Positions 36,901-45,492 of a stretch of 64,000 bases of DNA are shown here, piece by piece. The stretch is from Serpula lacrymans var. lacrymans S7.9 (lineage: Eukaryota; Basidiomycota; Agaricomycetes; Boletales; Serpulaceae): positions 2,933,365 through 2,997,364 of the forward strand of contig NW_006763290.1 of NCBI RefSeq assembly GCF_000218685.1. The letters are read 5' to 3'. Position 1 is the first letter of the stretch, and each line of letters begins with the position of its first letter. A program made the translations under genes and the position numbers. The notes under the pieces are model-generated. The model saw nothing but the letters and a program-made list of their open reading frames with translations. It did no database searches and had not been told where the DNA came from.

Positions 36901-37600
36901 CCTCGCTTGTGTAACGCAGTGAGGATAAGTTCCTCCTTTTGCCGAACTTCACAAGTGTTTGACCCTGCTGGAAAAAGTGATGCTAACCCCGTTTTGGACA
37001 ATTTGTGGGCAGAAACGAGTGCTAAAGTGAAGTTTGGCACAACTAAGACATTTGACAGTACAATATTGTAGTCCTTTTTGCCAACAGTTGCTTGTAGGAT
37101 TACTGTTCCAATGCCAATGGCATTTACAGAGGATTCATCCCCAAAACTGATTGTCCTTGGAGGATGCAGAACATGGTATGTTCCTGGCTCAAACCAGGAG
37201 TGGTGAGGGACCATATGGGATGTTGCTCCGGAGTCAATAATAATTGTTGTTTTGGTCTTATCGGGTTCTAACACAAGGTAAGCTTAAATGTGTTTAGCAA
37301 GGGGCTTGGAAATATGCACATGATCCAATGCAATATGACTTTGTTCCTCCTCGGAGTCAGATCTGGATGATTGCTCCGCTGTATTTTCCTTTCCCTTCTT
37401 CCTTTGACCTTTTTCAGCTGACTGAAGTGTTTAACACTCCGAGGTGTTGTGTGATTTGGCTTTGTGGAAGTTACACCATTTCTCCTCGGATTTGAGTGCT
37501 GATTCGGAACCTCCAGGGCCTTCCCTGACTGTCGTGCAACTTCTGCAGTGATCCGGATCTCAACTGCATCAAAGGTAAGTTTATTTTCTTCAATCATGTT
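33930..37600 (-). pseudogene. Copia-1 Pol: protease, integrase, RT, RNase H
   Basis: From the right: protease IIDSGATSHMVPHHSW (near 37230); pre-integrase LLHRKMGYIGMDHLQ and CEPCTLGKMKKLPF (36666-37274); integrase core 36057-36644 starting HTDVGGPIKPTSREGF; a long linker 35218-36201; RT 34525-35172 (MDVSIAYLNGELEEELYM, RLKKSIYGLKQAGRTWNK); RNase H 34034-34282 (SMESEYIGLSNAGQHLAWL), and the usual end VADILTKPLTHEKH. The second integrase Asp box reads QSNGGGEYNG where SDNGGE is usual, and the RT box reads YVDHLLLG where YVDD is usual. Both changes remove catalytic acids. Stops also separate the blocks. Confidence 0.9.
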
Positions 37601-37624
37601 GATTACTGATGACTGAAATATTTT

Positions 37625-38125
37625 TCACTCAGGAGTGCATGGGAGAGATTTGAGAAGAGCAAAAGCCATGAGTTTGGTATCAACTCCTAGTTTCATTCCG
37701 GAGAGGTGTGAATCAATTGTCCGGATTTTTGCAATGTGGTCCTGGATAGGTGATGTCCCATCCCAGGACAATTTGGTGAGTTGCTGGAATGAATAGAAGG
37801 CCGAGGCAATGTTGGACGTTTGATGGAGTGAGACAAGTTTATCAAATAACTCCTTGGAGCTGGTGAGGTCTCCAGTGCTCATTAAGAGGGCATCAGAGAT
37901 GTGGTTCTGGATGATTCCATGTGCCTTCTCATCCTTAAGTATCCAGGTGATCTCAGGATTCTCTGAGGAGGTAGGGTTTCCTGGTGAGGGCTTAAGCTCC
38001 TCTCCAGTAACAACCCGGAGAACTTTTTCCCGACATAGCTTTGAGATGATCCGGAGTTTCCATATCTGAAAATTGTTGGGTCCAGTGAGAACTGGACATG
38101 CAGATGTATCGCATGCTGTGGTCAT
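37625..38125 (-). pseudogene. Copia-1 Gag, N-terminal part
   Basis: An open 166-codon frame of UBN2/retrotran_gag type: MTTACDTSACPVLTGPNNF, FQIWKLRIISKLCREKV, then KLVSLHQTSNIASAFYSFQQ and IAKIRTIDSHLSGMKLGV. A TGA ends it at 37625-37627; the gag sense resumes with IEENKLTFDAVEIRITAEVA (37268-37597) but the zinc knuckle is degraded. The same protein is encoded without change at 44904-45404 on the opposite strand. Confidence 0.9.
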
Positions 38126-38182
38126 GGTTCTGAGGTTGCCGTTTCAAATAAGAATTATTTCCTGCGTACCTTTTGCGCACCA

Positions 38183-38194
38183 GCGCTCATAACC
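38183..38194 (-). promoter_or_regulatory. Primer-binding site of copia-1
   Basis: The minus strand reads GGTTATGAGCGC directly inside the 5' LTR. It is the same half initiator-Met tRNA complement as in copia-2 and at 63053, with one more mismatch. Confidence 0.7.
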
Positions 38195-38495
38195 TAATAA
38201 ACCTAAGTGAAACTCAGCCGCTGCCCAAGAGGCTATAGAAACAACTATATTATTTACCTAAGTGAAACTACAATAGATGTTAGTTTAAGGTGATCTCTAA
38301 TAAATGTAATGTAACATACCTCAGCCGCTGCCCGAGAGGCTATAGAAACGACTGAGGTATTCCTATACTAAACCCCCTACTACTTATAGTCGGAGGTGCT
38401 ACTCGCTACAGTATAATGACTCCTAGGAGAACAATGGTTACTCCATGGAGAACAATGGCTGCTTCGGCAGAGACCGGGTTTATCCGGTTTTGTCA
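38195..38495 (-). repeat. 5' LTR of copia-1
   Basis: 301 bp; minus orientation TGACAAAACCGG to AGGTTTATTA. The TG...TA ends are supported by the solo copy at 39728, whose target duplication begins right after TTTATTA. It contains two copies of a CTCAGCCGCTGCCC...GAGGCTATAG motif about 110 bp apart and two units of the 21-bp palindromic minisatellite. Confidence 0.9.
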
Positions 38496-39367
38496 GCTTG
38501 GTTTTTGGTGAGTCTGATACTAGCAGCGGCATGTTCAGTCAATACTTATGTTTGGTTTTGAACAGTGTATCTCTTCAAGCGGTGTAGCAAAAGTGAGTGA
38601 GCCAAAGTGAGTAATTGGAGTGGATGATGTGGCTGACAAAATTTTGTACTTCTCTGCCACCGCTTTAAGGACTGGACTTGACTTGTTTTCTATGCTTACC
38701 TGTGCACATTGAGGTGAGTTATGTTTTTTTTTCCATCCTATCTGCTCATCCTTTAAGCCTACATATAATTTCACTAATTAAATTACAGAATATATCTGAT
38801 TTATGGACCACCAGCTTTCTCATTCTATCAAGCCTTGGTCACGACTACCTAAAGGCACACCGCATCAGAAAAAGCCGTCAAAGAATGTCTCAAATTCTCG
38901 CATGCGTGGTAATGTGACTCTGGAGGCTAGAGTAGACAAGATAAAAGAGGACCTGTGTTCTCTCCCAGAGCTGATTCACAAGCATTTCAAGACATGGTCG
39001 AATGGAGCCCATGATTTTCAACTCAAGTACATGAATACCCTGGCATTAGGCACTGATGTAGTCTTACATGCAGCCACTGGTTCTGGGAAGAGCATGTGAG
39101 TGCCTTTGCATTGCCAAAGTTGTGTTTTTTAGGTCTTATTTCTGACAGGTGGCCACCTTCAAGGATGAGTTTGCCTTACAGGCAACAGCAATCCACAGTG
39201 TGGGGGGTGGATGCTCATGTCAGGTCATGAATGTCAGTAGCAATGGAATTTTCCTGTTACATTATTGGCTTACATTGGCCACAGGACATAGTAAACGGGA
39301 CTTGGCAGGTCATGATTGTATCGCCCAAAATGATACAATCTAGGTGTTTCATGAGCAATGTACTATG

Positions 39368-39563
39368 TATCACAACTCAATGGGATCCGCACCCGTGTAC
39401 AGTGATTCTGGACCTTCTGGGCATGCAACCAATCAGTATGCTTTCCAAGTACGCCTTGGTAGCTTAGTTGGTAAAGCACCAGACCATGAAAGCTGGAGTC
39501 CCAGGTTCAAGCCCTGGCCAATGCATGTTTTCTCATACTATAAACAAATGTCATAATTTGTCA
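39368..39563 (+). mobile_element. tRNA-bearing 196-bp LTR-like insertion, TSD CTATG
   Basis: The element runs TATCACAACTC...AATTTGTCA, i.e. TGACAAATT...GTGATA on the minus strand (TG...TA). Exact CTATG duplications lie at 39363-39367 and 39564-39568. Removing the element plus one CTATG restores the helicase reading (VL-CKPKFGSQ), which fixes the ends to the base. The tRNA-like sequence is at 39453-39524. A second copy at 52820-53014 is about 90% identical by eye. Confidence 0.85.
39453..39524 (+). tRNA. tRNA-like sequence (degenerate)
   Basis: It is 72 nt. The acceptor GCCTTGG/CCAATGC has 6 of 7 pairs, the D arm GCTT-AGTTGGTA-AAGC is complete, and the T arm CCAGG-TTCAAGC-CCTGG is perfect. 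The anticodon arm CCAGACCATGAAAGCTGG pairs only at CCAG/CTGG and its loop is one base too long with no T33, so no amino acid can be assigned. Boxes A and B are good, so Pol III transcription is plausible. Confidence 0.6.
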
Positions 39564-39727
39564 CTATGCAAGCCTAAATTTGGATCACAATGCTTGAACG
39601 TCTTTGTGGACAAAGCTCACTGTGTATCACTCTGGGGTGCTTCATTTTGCAAGAAATATGGCTGTTTAGGTATTATAAGGCATTTCCTGCCTAGGCATGT
39701 GCCCATGATAGCCGTGAGCACAACACT

Positions 39728-40007
39728 TGACAAAACTGGATAAACCCGGTCTCTGCTGAAGCAGCCATTGCTCTCCTAGGAGTCATTATACTATAGCGAG
39801 TAGCACCTCCAACTATAAGTAGTGGGGGGTTTAGTATAGAAATACCTCAGTCATTTATATAGCCTCTTGGGCAGTGGCTGAGGTATATTACATTACATTT
39901 ATTAGAGATCACCTTAAACTAACATCCATTGTAGTTTCACATATATAAATAATATAGTTGTTTCTATAGCCTCTTGGGCAGCGGCTGAGTTTCACATAGT
40001 TTTATTA
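39728..40007 (+). repeat. Solo LTR of the copia-1 family, TSD ACACT
   Basis: 280 bp from TGACAAAACTGG to GTTTTATTA with exact 5-bp duplications ACACT at 39723-39727 and 40008-40012. It interrupts the helicase pseudogene just after AVSTTL. Only one palindromic minisatellite unit remains (CTCTCCTAGGAGTC). Confidence 0.93.
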
Positions 40008-40220
40008 ACACTGACTACTTGTGTATGTGACAACATAATCTAAAAGCTCAATATGAATCCAGCAAGTTATCTTTTTGTCAATGTGGGTAATGACCGTCCC
40101 TCGGTAGTTTAAGTGGTCAGAATCATGCAACATCCTATGAACTCCTTCAAGGACCTGGATTTTGAGATTCCTCTGAGTATGACCACACCCTTGGACATAC
40201 CAAAAACATTCATCTCTTCA

Positions 40221-41190
40221 GCCCCACCACAGTTACTACAACTGCCAACTCATGGGCTGACAATGGTCATAGTTCTGTCCCAAAACCACCCTCCTCACAG
40301 TGCCCATCCATATGATCCATTCCCTACCCACCTTCCAATGTCATCTGCTCCTCAAATCCTTCAGTTCAATGTGAGCCATAGTATGCGTCAACAGGTGCAT
40401 CAAGCTCCGGTTTGGATGGATCCTCCCCGCACCTCTCGTCATCCATCACGCATTTGCCCACCGGCTCTCACAACAGCTGCATCTCTGTATTGACAAATGT
40501 CGCCATCCCACCATGCGGTTTGACCGTCGCAACTTTCCCATTTGTTGACAGCTTTTATGTATCAAAACCAGCTACCGTACACTTCTCAGTTTCTGCCTCA
40601 TCACCTGGCAACTCCTCCTCTCCGTTACCAGCCTGTACATGGTCCAAGTAGTAGTTTCTCAGAGAACGGCAAGAGCACTTACAAGTACCAAGCAGATGGC
40701 ATTTAATGTACTAGAATACTGTGGTAGATACATGGGAACTAAATACAGTGTAAAAAAATTGGTTTGTTCGTCGTATCCGACAGTGACCAACTTAGTTTTG
40801 AAAATTTGTGAAAAAAGTCTACATATGAAAATGTAACGCGCCGACTATTCCCGAATATGATTCCTGCCGATTGCCCCACAGGTCTCTCGCTGTCCACGCA
40901 CGCTCCTTCCATGCGGATTCCAACCCCTACGCTCGTTTAACATTCGTTTAACATTTCGTTCCATATGGACCTTTCATAGCCGTTATTTGTTTGCCCCAAC
41001 CTGTCCACGTAGTAGTGATAAATAGCACTGTAATCGATAGAGACAGGTAGCCTTGAAACAACCACGACTTACACCAGTTCTTTCAAAGGTTCGATACTCA
41101 GTGGGGCGTTAGCGTTACGCAAACGTCACAGAAAAACGGCCAGCTAATCATAAAAGCCTTTTTTCATATGTCAACTTGGAGAACAATGTT
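40221..41190. other. Transition from repeat to gene island
   Basis: Frames 40113-40493 and 40412-40651 are Pro/Ser/His-rich past the helicase relic and unrecognised. From about 40835 the sequence changes to CG-containing DNA (ACGCGCCGAC, CGTCACAGAAAAACGG) and this continues through the cofactor gene. No gene is recognised before 41914. Confidence 0.4.
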
Positions 41191-41193
41191 TGT

Positions 41194-41440
41194 GCTCGCC
41201 GTCGTCGACAGCGACTATGAACTCGACTCAAAAAATCAAAAAAATCTATTAACATAAAATATTCTACTAATTACAGAATTGGTTTTTTGTATATCAACTT
41301 TTTGACCTTTTTTCATGCTCACCGTCGTTGACAGTGACGACGAACTAGACTCAAAAAAATTCGAAAATAATCTATTAACATCAAATATTCTACTAGTTAC
41401 AGAAATGGTTTTTTGTATATCAACTTATTGACCTTTTTTT
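41194..41440. repeat. 123-bp tandem duplication
   Basis: Two head-to-tail units start at GCTCGCCGTCGTCGACAGCG (41194) and GCTCACCGTCGTTGACAGTG (41317). Each contains CTATTAACAT, AAATATTCTACTA and GGTTTTTTGTATATCAACTT. They differ by scattered substitutions and small indels, so the duplication is not recent. It lies 470-720 bp upstream of the cofactor gene start. Confidence 0.85.
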
Positions 41441-41525
41441 GACTACTTTTGAGTCCCCACAATGAAGTCCCCACTTCATCTTTGGTGGGGAATTCTCCCT
41501 CCCTCACAAAATGGCGACGAGTGGT

Positions 41526-41597
41526 CCCAGCCTGCTCGCAAGCTCGCAAATTCATATCGGCAAATATGATAAGTGCGAGCTAGCCGAGCAGGTTGGG
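41526..41597. repeat. Inverted repeat upstream of the cofactor gene
   Basis: The left arm CCCAGCCTGCTCGC-AAGCTCGCA (41526-41548) is complementary to the right arm TGCGAGCTAGCCGAGCAGGT-TGGG (41574-41597), with a short AT-rich loop. The arms have two mismatches or small bulges. It could be a transcribed hairpin, a cruciform regulatory site or the remains of a small foldback element. Confidence 0.8.
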
Positions 41598-41830
41598 GAC
41601 GAGCCTAGCATACATTATGTAATGTCTGTAATCAGGGTATTTACAAGATATGATCGACTGTCATCACTATATTGAATAAGGTCAGCAAGGGAGACTATAA
41701 TCAGGGTACAATGTGTTTATCCAGTCTTACAATATTTTGTACCTTTTGTGAAGTTTAACCGGTTATCCATCGGATTTCAAGACCGTATTTGGGCATGCAG
41801 AATCCCGGAATTATAAATCGGACTTACACA

Positions 41831-41839
41831 ATATATAAG
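41831..41839 (+). promoter_or_regulatory. TATA-like element of the cofactor gene
   Basis: ATATATAAG lies about 75 bp before the chosen ATG at 41914. The position and sequence fit a core promoter; no other TATA-like word lies closer. Confidence 0.5.
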
Positions 41840-41913
41840 GACATCCCACGATCAGTTGTATTCGCTGATGGGCACTTGGGTGAATAGCGTTCAGTTTTGC
41901 AACAAGTTCCCTA

Positions 41914-44219
41914 ATGAACTATAAGGATGGGCTACACTCGGTCCAGGGCGTTGTGCGGGGCATTCGACATTCGCTTCGTGCGAAACACTACTCGGAACAA
42001 ACTGTATTGGACACGACCGCCAGAGCTCAGGTAATTTTCCTTATCTTTCTCTTCTTCCGTTCGCTTTCAAACCAAAAAATGATTTATCCTTCAGCTCAAA
42101 ATCTCACAAATCGATTCCCGAACGCCAATTTCTCCTTCCCTAATTGATTCCTTCCATCGCCGACATGATTATTTGCGAATATCACTCACAGAGAGATGCA
42201 ATTTACGTTGTTAGTTATATCATTCCCCATTTCTCCCTTGGGTCTTATCTTGGTCTCAGGCTTTTATTGCATGCCCAATGAAGGTGTCGAGCTATCGCCA
42301 CCACAGCACCTACTGACGGACAGCGAAGTCATTCGACTAGCAACTTTATTCGTTAAGGGTGGTGTAACGAAGATTCGTTTGACTGGCGGAGAACCGACAA
42401 TTAGAAAAGGTATCATTGAAATTATAGGTGAATAGTTAGTTCCATTTGGCTTCGAGTAACGTGCTGACATGAACTGTAGGTCGTCTAGATGAGCTGCGTG
42501 TACATGGTCTGAAATCGATAGGGATGACCACTAACGGTCTCATACTCCACCGGCGTCTGCCCGAGTTCGTTGCGAATGGACTTACACATATCAATCTGAG
42601 GTATTTGCTGTCGTATTGAAATTGGTCTTTACCTAATCTATCCCTAAGCTTGGATACTATGGATCCTTTCAAGTTTGAAATCATGACTCGACGCCGCGGA
42701 CATGAAGCTGTCCTTCGCTCTCTTGAAGCCGCCCTATTATCCCCCGATCTAGTATCTGTAAAGTTAAATGTAGTTGTCATGAAAGGTCTGAATGATCATG
42801 AAGTGGTTGACTTCGTGGAAATGACCAAAGGCCACAATCTTTCGGTTCGTTTCATCGAATTTATGCCTTTTACAGGTGAGTGGTAGATCTGATTTTTCGG
42901 GGTTCAATGCCAATTGTCTATTAGGTAATAAATGGGATAAGGCAAAGATGGTACCATCGTCAGAATTGCTAGCCAATATTGCAAATCGTTATCCAGACAT
43001 TGCTCGAGCCCCTGGTAAAATTAATGATACCGCTCGCTCATGGAAAATTCCAGGCTATCGTGGCAGTATCGGGTTCATCAGTAGCATGTCGGACCACTTC
43101 TGTGCTTCTTGCAACCGTCTCCGTTTAACTGCGGACGGTCAAATAAAGGTAGCGTTTTTATATGTTCCATAGCTCCTCGAAAATAAGTTGATAGGTACTG
43201 GCTATAGGTGTGTTTATTCGATGCAAAAGAAATATCTCTTCGAGATGAAATGCGAGGAGGAGCAAGTGATACTGAGTTACTCCAGCTCATTAGTAGCGCA
43301 GTCCGAGGCAAGAAGGAGAAACATGCTGGGATGGAGGATATTGATGTTGTCACAAATCGACCGATGACTCTCATTGGAGGTTGAGTCCATTCTCCTTTTC
43401 TAACATGTGTAGCTCTAGTAAACAACTTCCGTTATACCATTCGGTACTCAATGGATGCTCTACTTGCTTTTAGGTGTCATCTCCGATAAGCGCAAACTTC
43501 CAACTTTGTCTTCACTACGAAAAAAACATATGTTACCCTATTTTTCTCTTTCAAGCGTTACGTCATCCTATCATATTCATTGTCGAATGAATTCTTCTGT
43601 TGCCAGTGACCCGATATCCCCCTTGACCCATATCGACGTTACCGGCCGGCCTTGCATGGTGGATGTGGGGGATAAACAGCCTTCAAAGCGCATAGCCGCG
43701 GCCACTGGTCGTATTTACATTCCTAAGACCGCTTATGATCTTGTGTCGCCAAGCAATCCAAATGGTAGTGACTCAAACATTTCAGTTGGATACGAGTCAA
43801 CAATGGTCAAGGCCCGGTCGAAAGGGGATGTTCTTACCGTAGCGCAGTTGGCTGCAATGATGGGATGCAAGCGAACGGCCGACCTGATCCCGCTTTGCCA
43901 TCCTCTATCTTTGTCGCACATCTCCGTCACGCTAGCCGTAGAATCTCACAATAGGGATGGGTTGCTACCACAACGTCATCAAGTTGTGGATAATGTCAGT
44001 TACAGTATCAAATGTGATGCCACAGTATCCTGTGAGGGGAAGACTGGTGTCGAGATGGAGGCTCTGACTGCTGTATCCGTCGGGCTTCTAACGGTATGGG
44101 ATATGCTGAAGGCAGTTGCGGGGAAGGAAATGATGATCGGAGATATATGTGTTACACACAAGGAAGGTGGGAAAGGTGATAACTTTGAAAGACAGTACAA
44201 GGGGAACAAGAGTAGTTAA
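41914..44219 (+). CDS. cnxABC: Bifunctional molybdopterin precursor synthase (MoaA-MoaC fusion)
   Basis: Makes cyclic pyranopterin monophosphate from GTP, the first step of molybdenum-cofactor synthesis, normally in mitochondria; it is needed for nitrate reductase and other molybdoenzymes. Eight exons join in frame to 629 residues: 41914-42030, 42095-42209, 42260-42427, 42480-42600, 42649-42875, 42925-43148, 43208-43379, 43474-44219, all with GT-AG introns of 48-94 nt. The MoaA half has the radical-SAM cluster Cys74-x3-Cys78-x2-Cys81, the SAM motif [12 protein letters not shown] and the C-terminal cluster Cys309-x2-Cys312-x13-Cys326 ([16 protein letters not shown]). It ends in LIGG at about 381. 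The MoaC half follows from about 434: [57 protein letters not shown]. The basic N-terminus ([12 protein letters not shown]) suits mitochondrial import. No disabling change is seen. Confidence 0.95.
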
Positions 44220-44470
44220 TAGTAGGGGTCGTCGCATGGTGCGGACTCAAACCTTGCTTGTAGCTGTTATTCTCTCGTTCGTTTGATACTTTGCCGTAGT
44301 ACTTGTATTGTACTATCTGAGTGAATTCCTGTCCTAAAAAGAACATTAGGGGATATGTCTTAGAAATAAATGGGGATTAGCTCAAAAATGACACTGGACC
44401 CTTAGATCTAGTCCAATCCTAGCTGCATAGATGGCACAGGCATCCAGGCAGGTGATGACATTGAGTTTGT
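44220..44470. other. 3' flank of the cofactor gene
   Basis: Presumed 3' UTR and short intergenic DNA before the copia-1 family LTR. No terminator or ORF is assigned; AATAAA-like AGAAATAAATGG occurs near 44362. Confidence 0.4.
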
Positions 44471-44507
44471 TGACAAAACCGGATAAACCCGGTCTCTGCC
44501 GAAGCAG

Positions 44508-44612
44508 CCATTGTTCTCCATGGAGTAACCATTGTTCTCCATGGAGTAACCATTGTTCTCCATGGAGTAACCATTGTTCTCCATGGAGTAACCATTGTTC
44601 TCCTAGGAGTCA
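44508..44612 (+). repeat. 21-bp minisatellite inside the LTR
   Basis: Four perfect head-to-tail units beginning CCATTGTTCTCCATGGAGTA, plus a fifth variant with CTCCTAGGAGTC. Each unit centres on the palindrome CTCCATGGAG (or TCCTAGGA). Counterpart LTRs hold one or two units, so the array has expanded here. Confidence 0.93.
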
Positions 44613-44903
44613 TTATACTGTAGCGAGTAGCACCTCCGACTATAAGTAGTAGGGGGTTTAGTATAGGAATACCTCAGTCGTTTCTATAGCCTCTCGGGCA
44701 GCGGCTGAGGTATGTTACATTACATTTATTAGAGATCACCTTAAACTAACATCTATTGTAGTTTCACTTAGGTAAATAATATAGTTGTTTCTATAGCCTC
44801 TTGGGCAGCGGCTGAGTTTCACTTAGGTTTATTAGGTTATGAGCGCTGGTGCGCAAAAGGTACGCAGGAAATAATTCTTATTTGAAACGGCAACCTCAGA
44901 ACC

Positions 44904-45404
44904 ATGACCACAGCATGCGATACATCTGCATGTCCAGTTCTCACTGGACCCAACAATTTTCAGATATGGAAACTCCGGATCATCTCAAAGCTATGTCGGG
45001 AAAAAGTTCTCCGGGTTGTTACTGGAGAGGAGCTTAAGCCCTCACCAGGAAACCCTACCTCCTCAGAGAATCCTGAGATCACCTGGATACTTAAGGATGA
45101 GAAGGCACATGGAATCATCCAGAACCACATCTCTGATGCCCTCTTAATGAGCACTGGAGACCTCACCAGCTCCAAGGAGTTATTTGATAAACTTGTCTCA
45201 CTCCATCAAACGTCCAACATTGCCTCGGCCTTCTATTCATTCCAGCAACTCACCAAATTGTCCTGGGATGGGACATCACCTATCCAGGACCACATTGCAA
45301 AAATCCGGACAATTGATTCACACCTCTCCGGAATGAAACTAGGAGTTGATACCAAACTCATGGCTTTTGCTCTTCTCAAATCTCTCCCATGCACTCCTGA
45401 GTGA
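44904..45404 (+). pseudogene. Copia-1 Gag fragment
   Basis: 166-codon frame from MTTACDTSACPVLTG to ALLKSLPCTPE then TGA, identical to the copia-1 Gag at 37625-38125. The rest of gag and all of pol are absent because the element is cut off about 50 bp downstream. Confidence 0.9.
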
Positions 45405-45492
45405 AAAATATTTCAGTCATCAGTAATCAACATGATTGAAGAAAATAAACTTATTACTATAGGTGCTACTATAGCTCTTATAGTACTATAGG

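Larger units (their letters stand above)
33570..38495 (-). mobile_element. Copia element 1, full-length but inactive
   Basis: A second complete Ty1/copia element on the minus strand. LTRs are at 38195-38495 (5') and about 33570-33916 (3'); the PBS is at 38183-38194. The inner order is gag, protease, integrase, RT, RNase H. Its outer flanks (GCTTG on the right and the sequence before about 33570) show no clear target duplication, so it may be recombinant or rearranged on the left. A 983-bp inverted copy of its 5' end lies at 44471-45453. The element is unusually rich in CTCC-NN-GGAG palindromes. Confidence 0.9.
38803..40220 (+). pseudogene. RecQ-like DEAD/DEAH helicase, interrupted
   Basis: Blocks in order: an N-terminal region ending FQLKYMNTLALGTDVVLHAA, Walker A as ATGSGKS (39075), DTFKDEFALQATAIHS-type motif Ia, DIVNGTWQVMIVSPKMIQSR (motif Ib region), VLCKPKFGSQCLNVFVDKAHC (motif II, DEAH altered to DKAH), WGASFCKKYGCLGIIRHFLPR and VPMIAVSTTL (motif III). 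The sense resumes after the solo LTR with LFVNVGNDRPSVV and VVRIMQHPMNSFKDLDF, and is lost after DIPKTFI at about 40217. Two introns fit (after GKS; and GTCAGTAGC...GGCCACAG). It is interrupted by a 196-bp tRNA-bearing element and a 280-bp LTR, and lacks the second RecA domain. The Glu-to-Lys change in motif II alone would disable ATP hydrolysis. Confidence 0.85.
44471..45453 (+). mobile_element. Truncated copia-1 copy: LTR, PBS and gag start
   Basis: Plus-strand copy of the copia-1 5' end: LTR 44471-44834 (364 bp), PBS GGTTATGAGCGC at 44835-44846, then gag 44904-45404. The gag protein, and even the antisense open frame, are the same as at 37625-38125, so the DNA is identical or nearly so over that stretch. 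Similarity stops abruptly at AAAATAAACTTA (about 45453), where a palindrome-rich TIR repeat begins. The LTR is 63 bp longer than its counterpart, exactly three 21-bp units. Confidence 0.9.

Noticed and set aside
33570..38500. Target duplication for copia-1
   Set aside because: The right flank GCTTG has no match at the left LTR border, whose own end is altered, so no duplication can be claimed.
40098..40125. tRNA-Asp-like 5' half (GGTAGTTTAAGTGGTCAGAATC)
   Set aside because: Translation shows it is ordinary helicase coding sequence (NVGNDRPSVV-VVRIMQHPM) with a mutated codon; there is no T arm downstream.
44508..44612. CRISPR-like array
   Set aside because: Units are contiguous with no spacers, lie inside an LTR, and the genome is eukaryotic.
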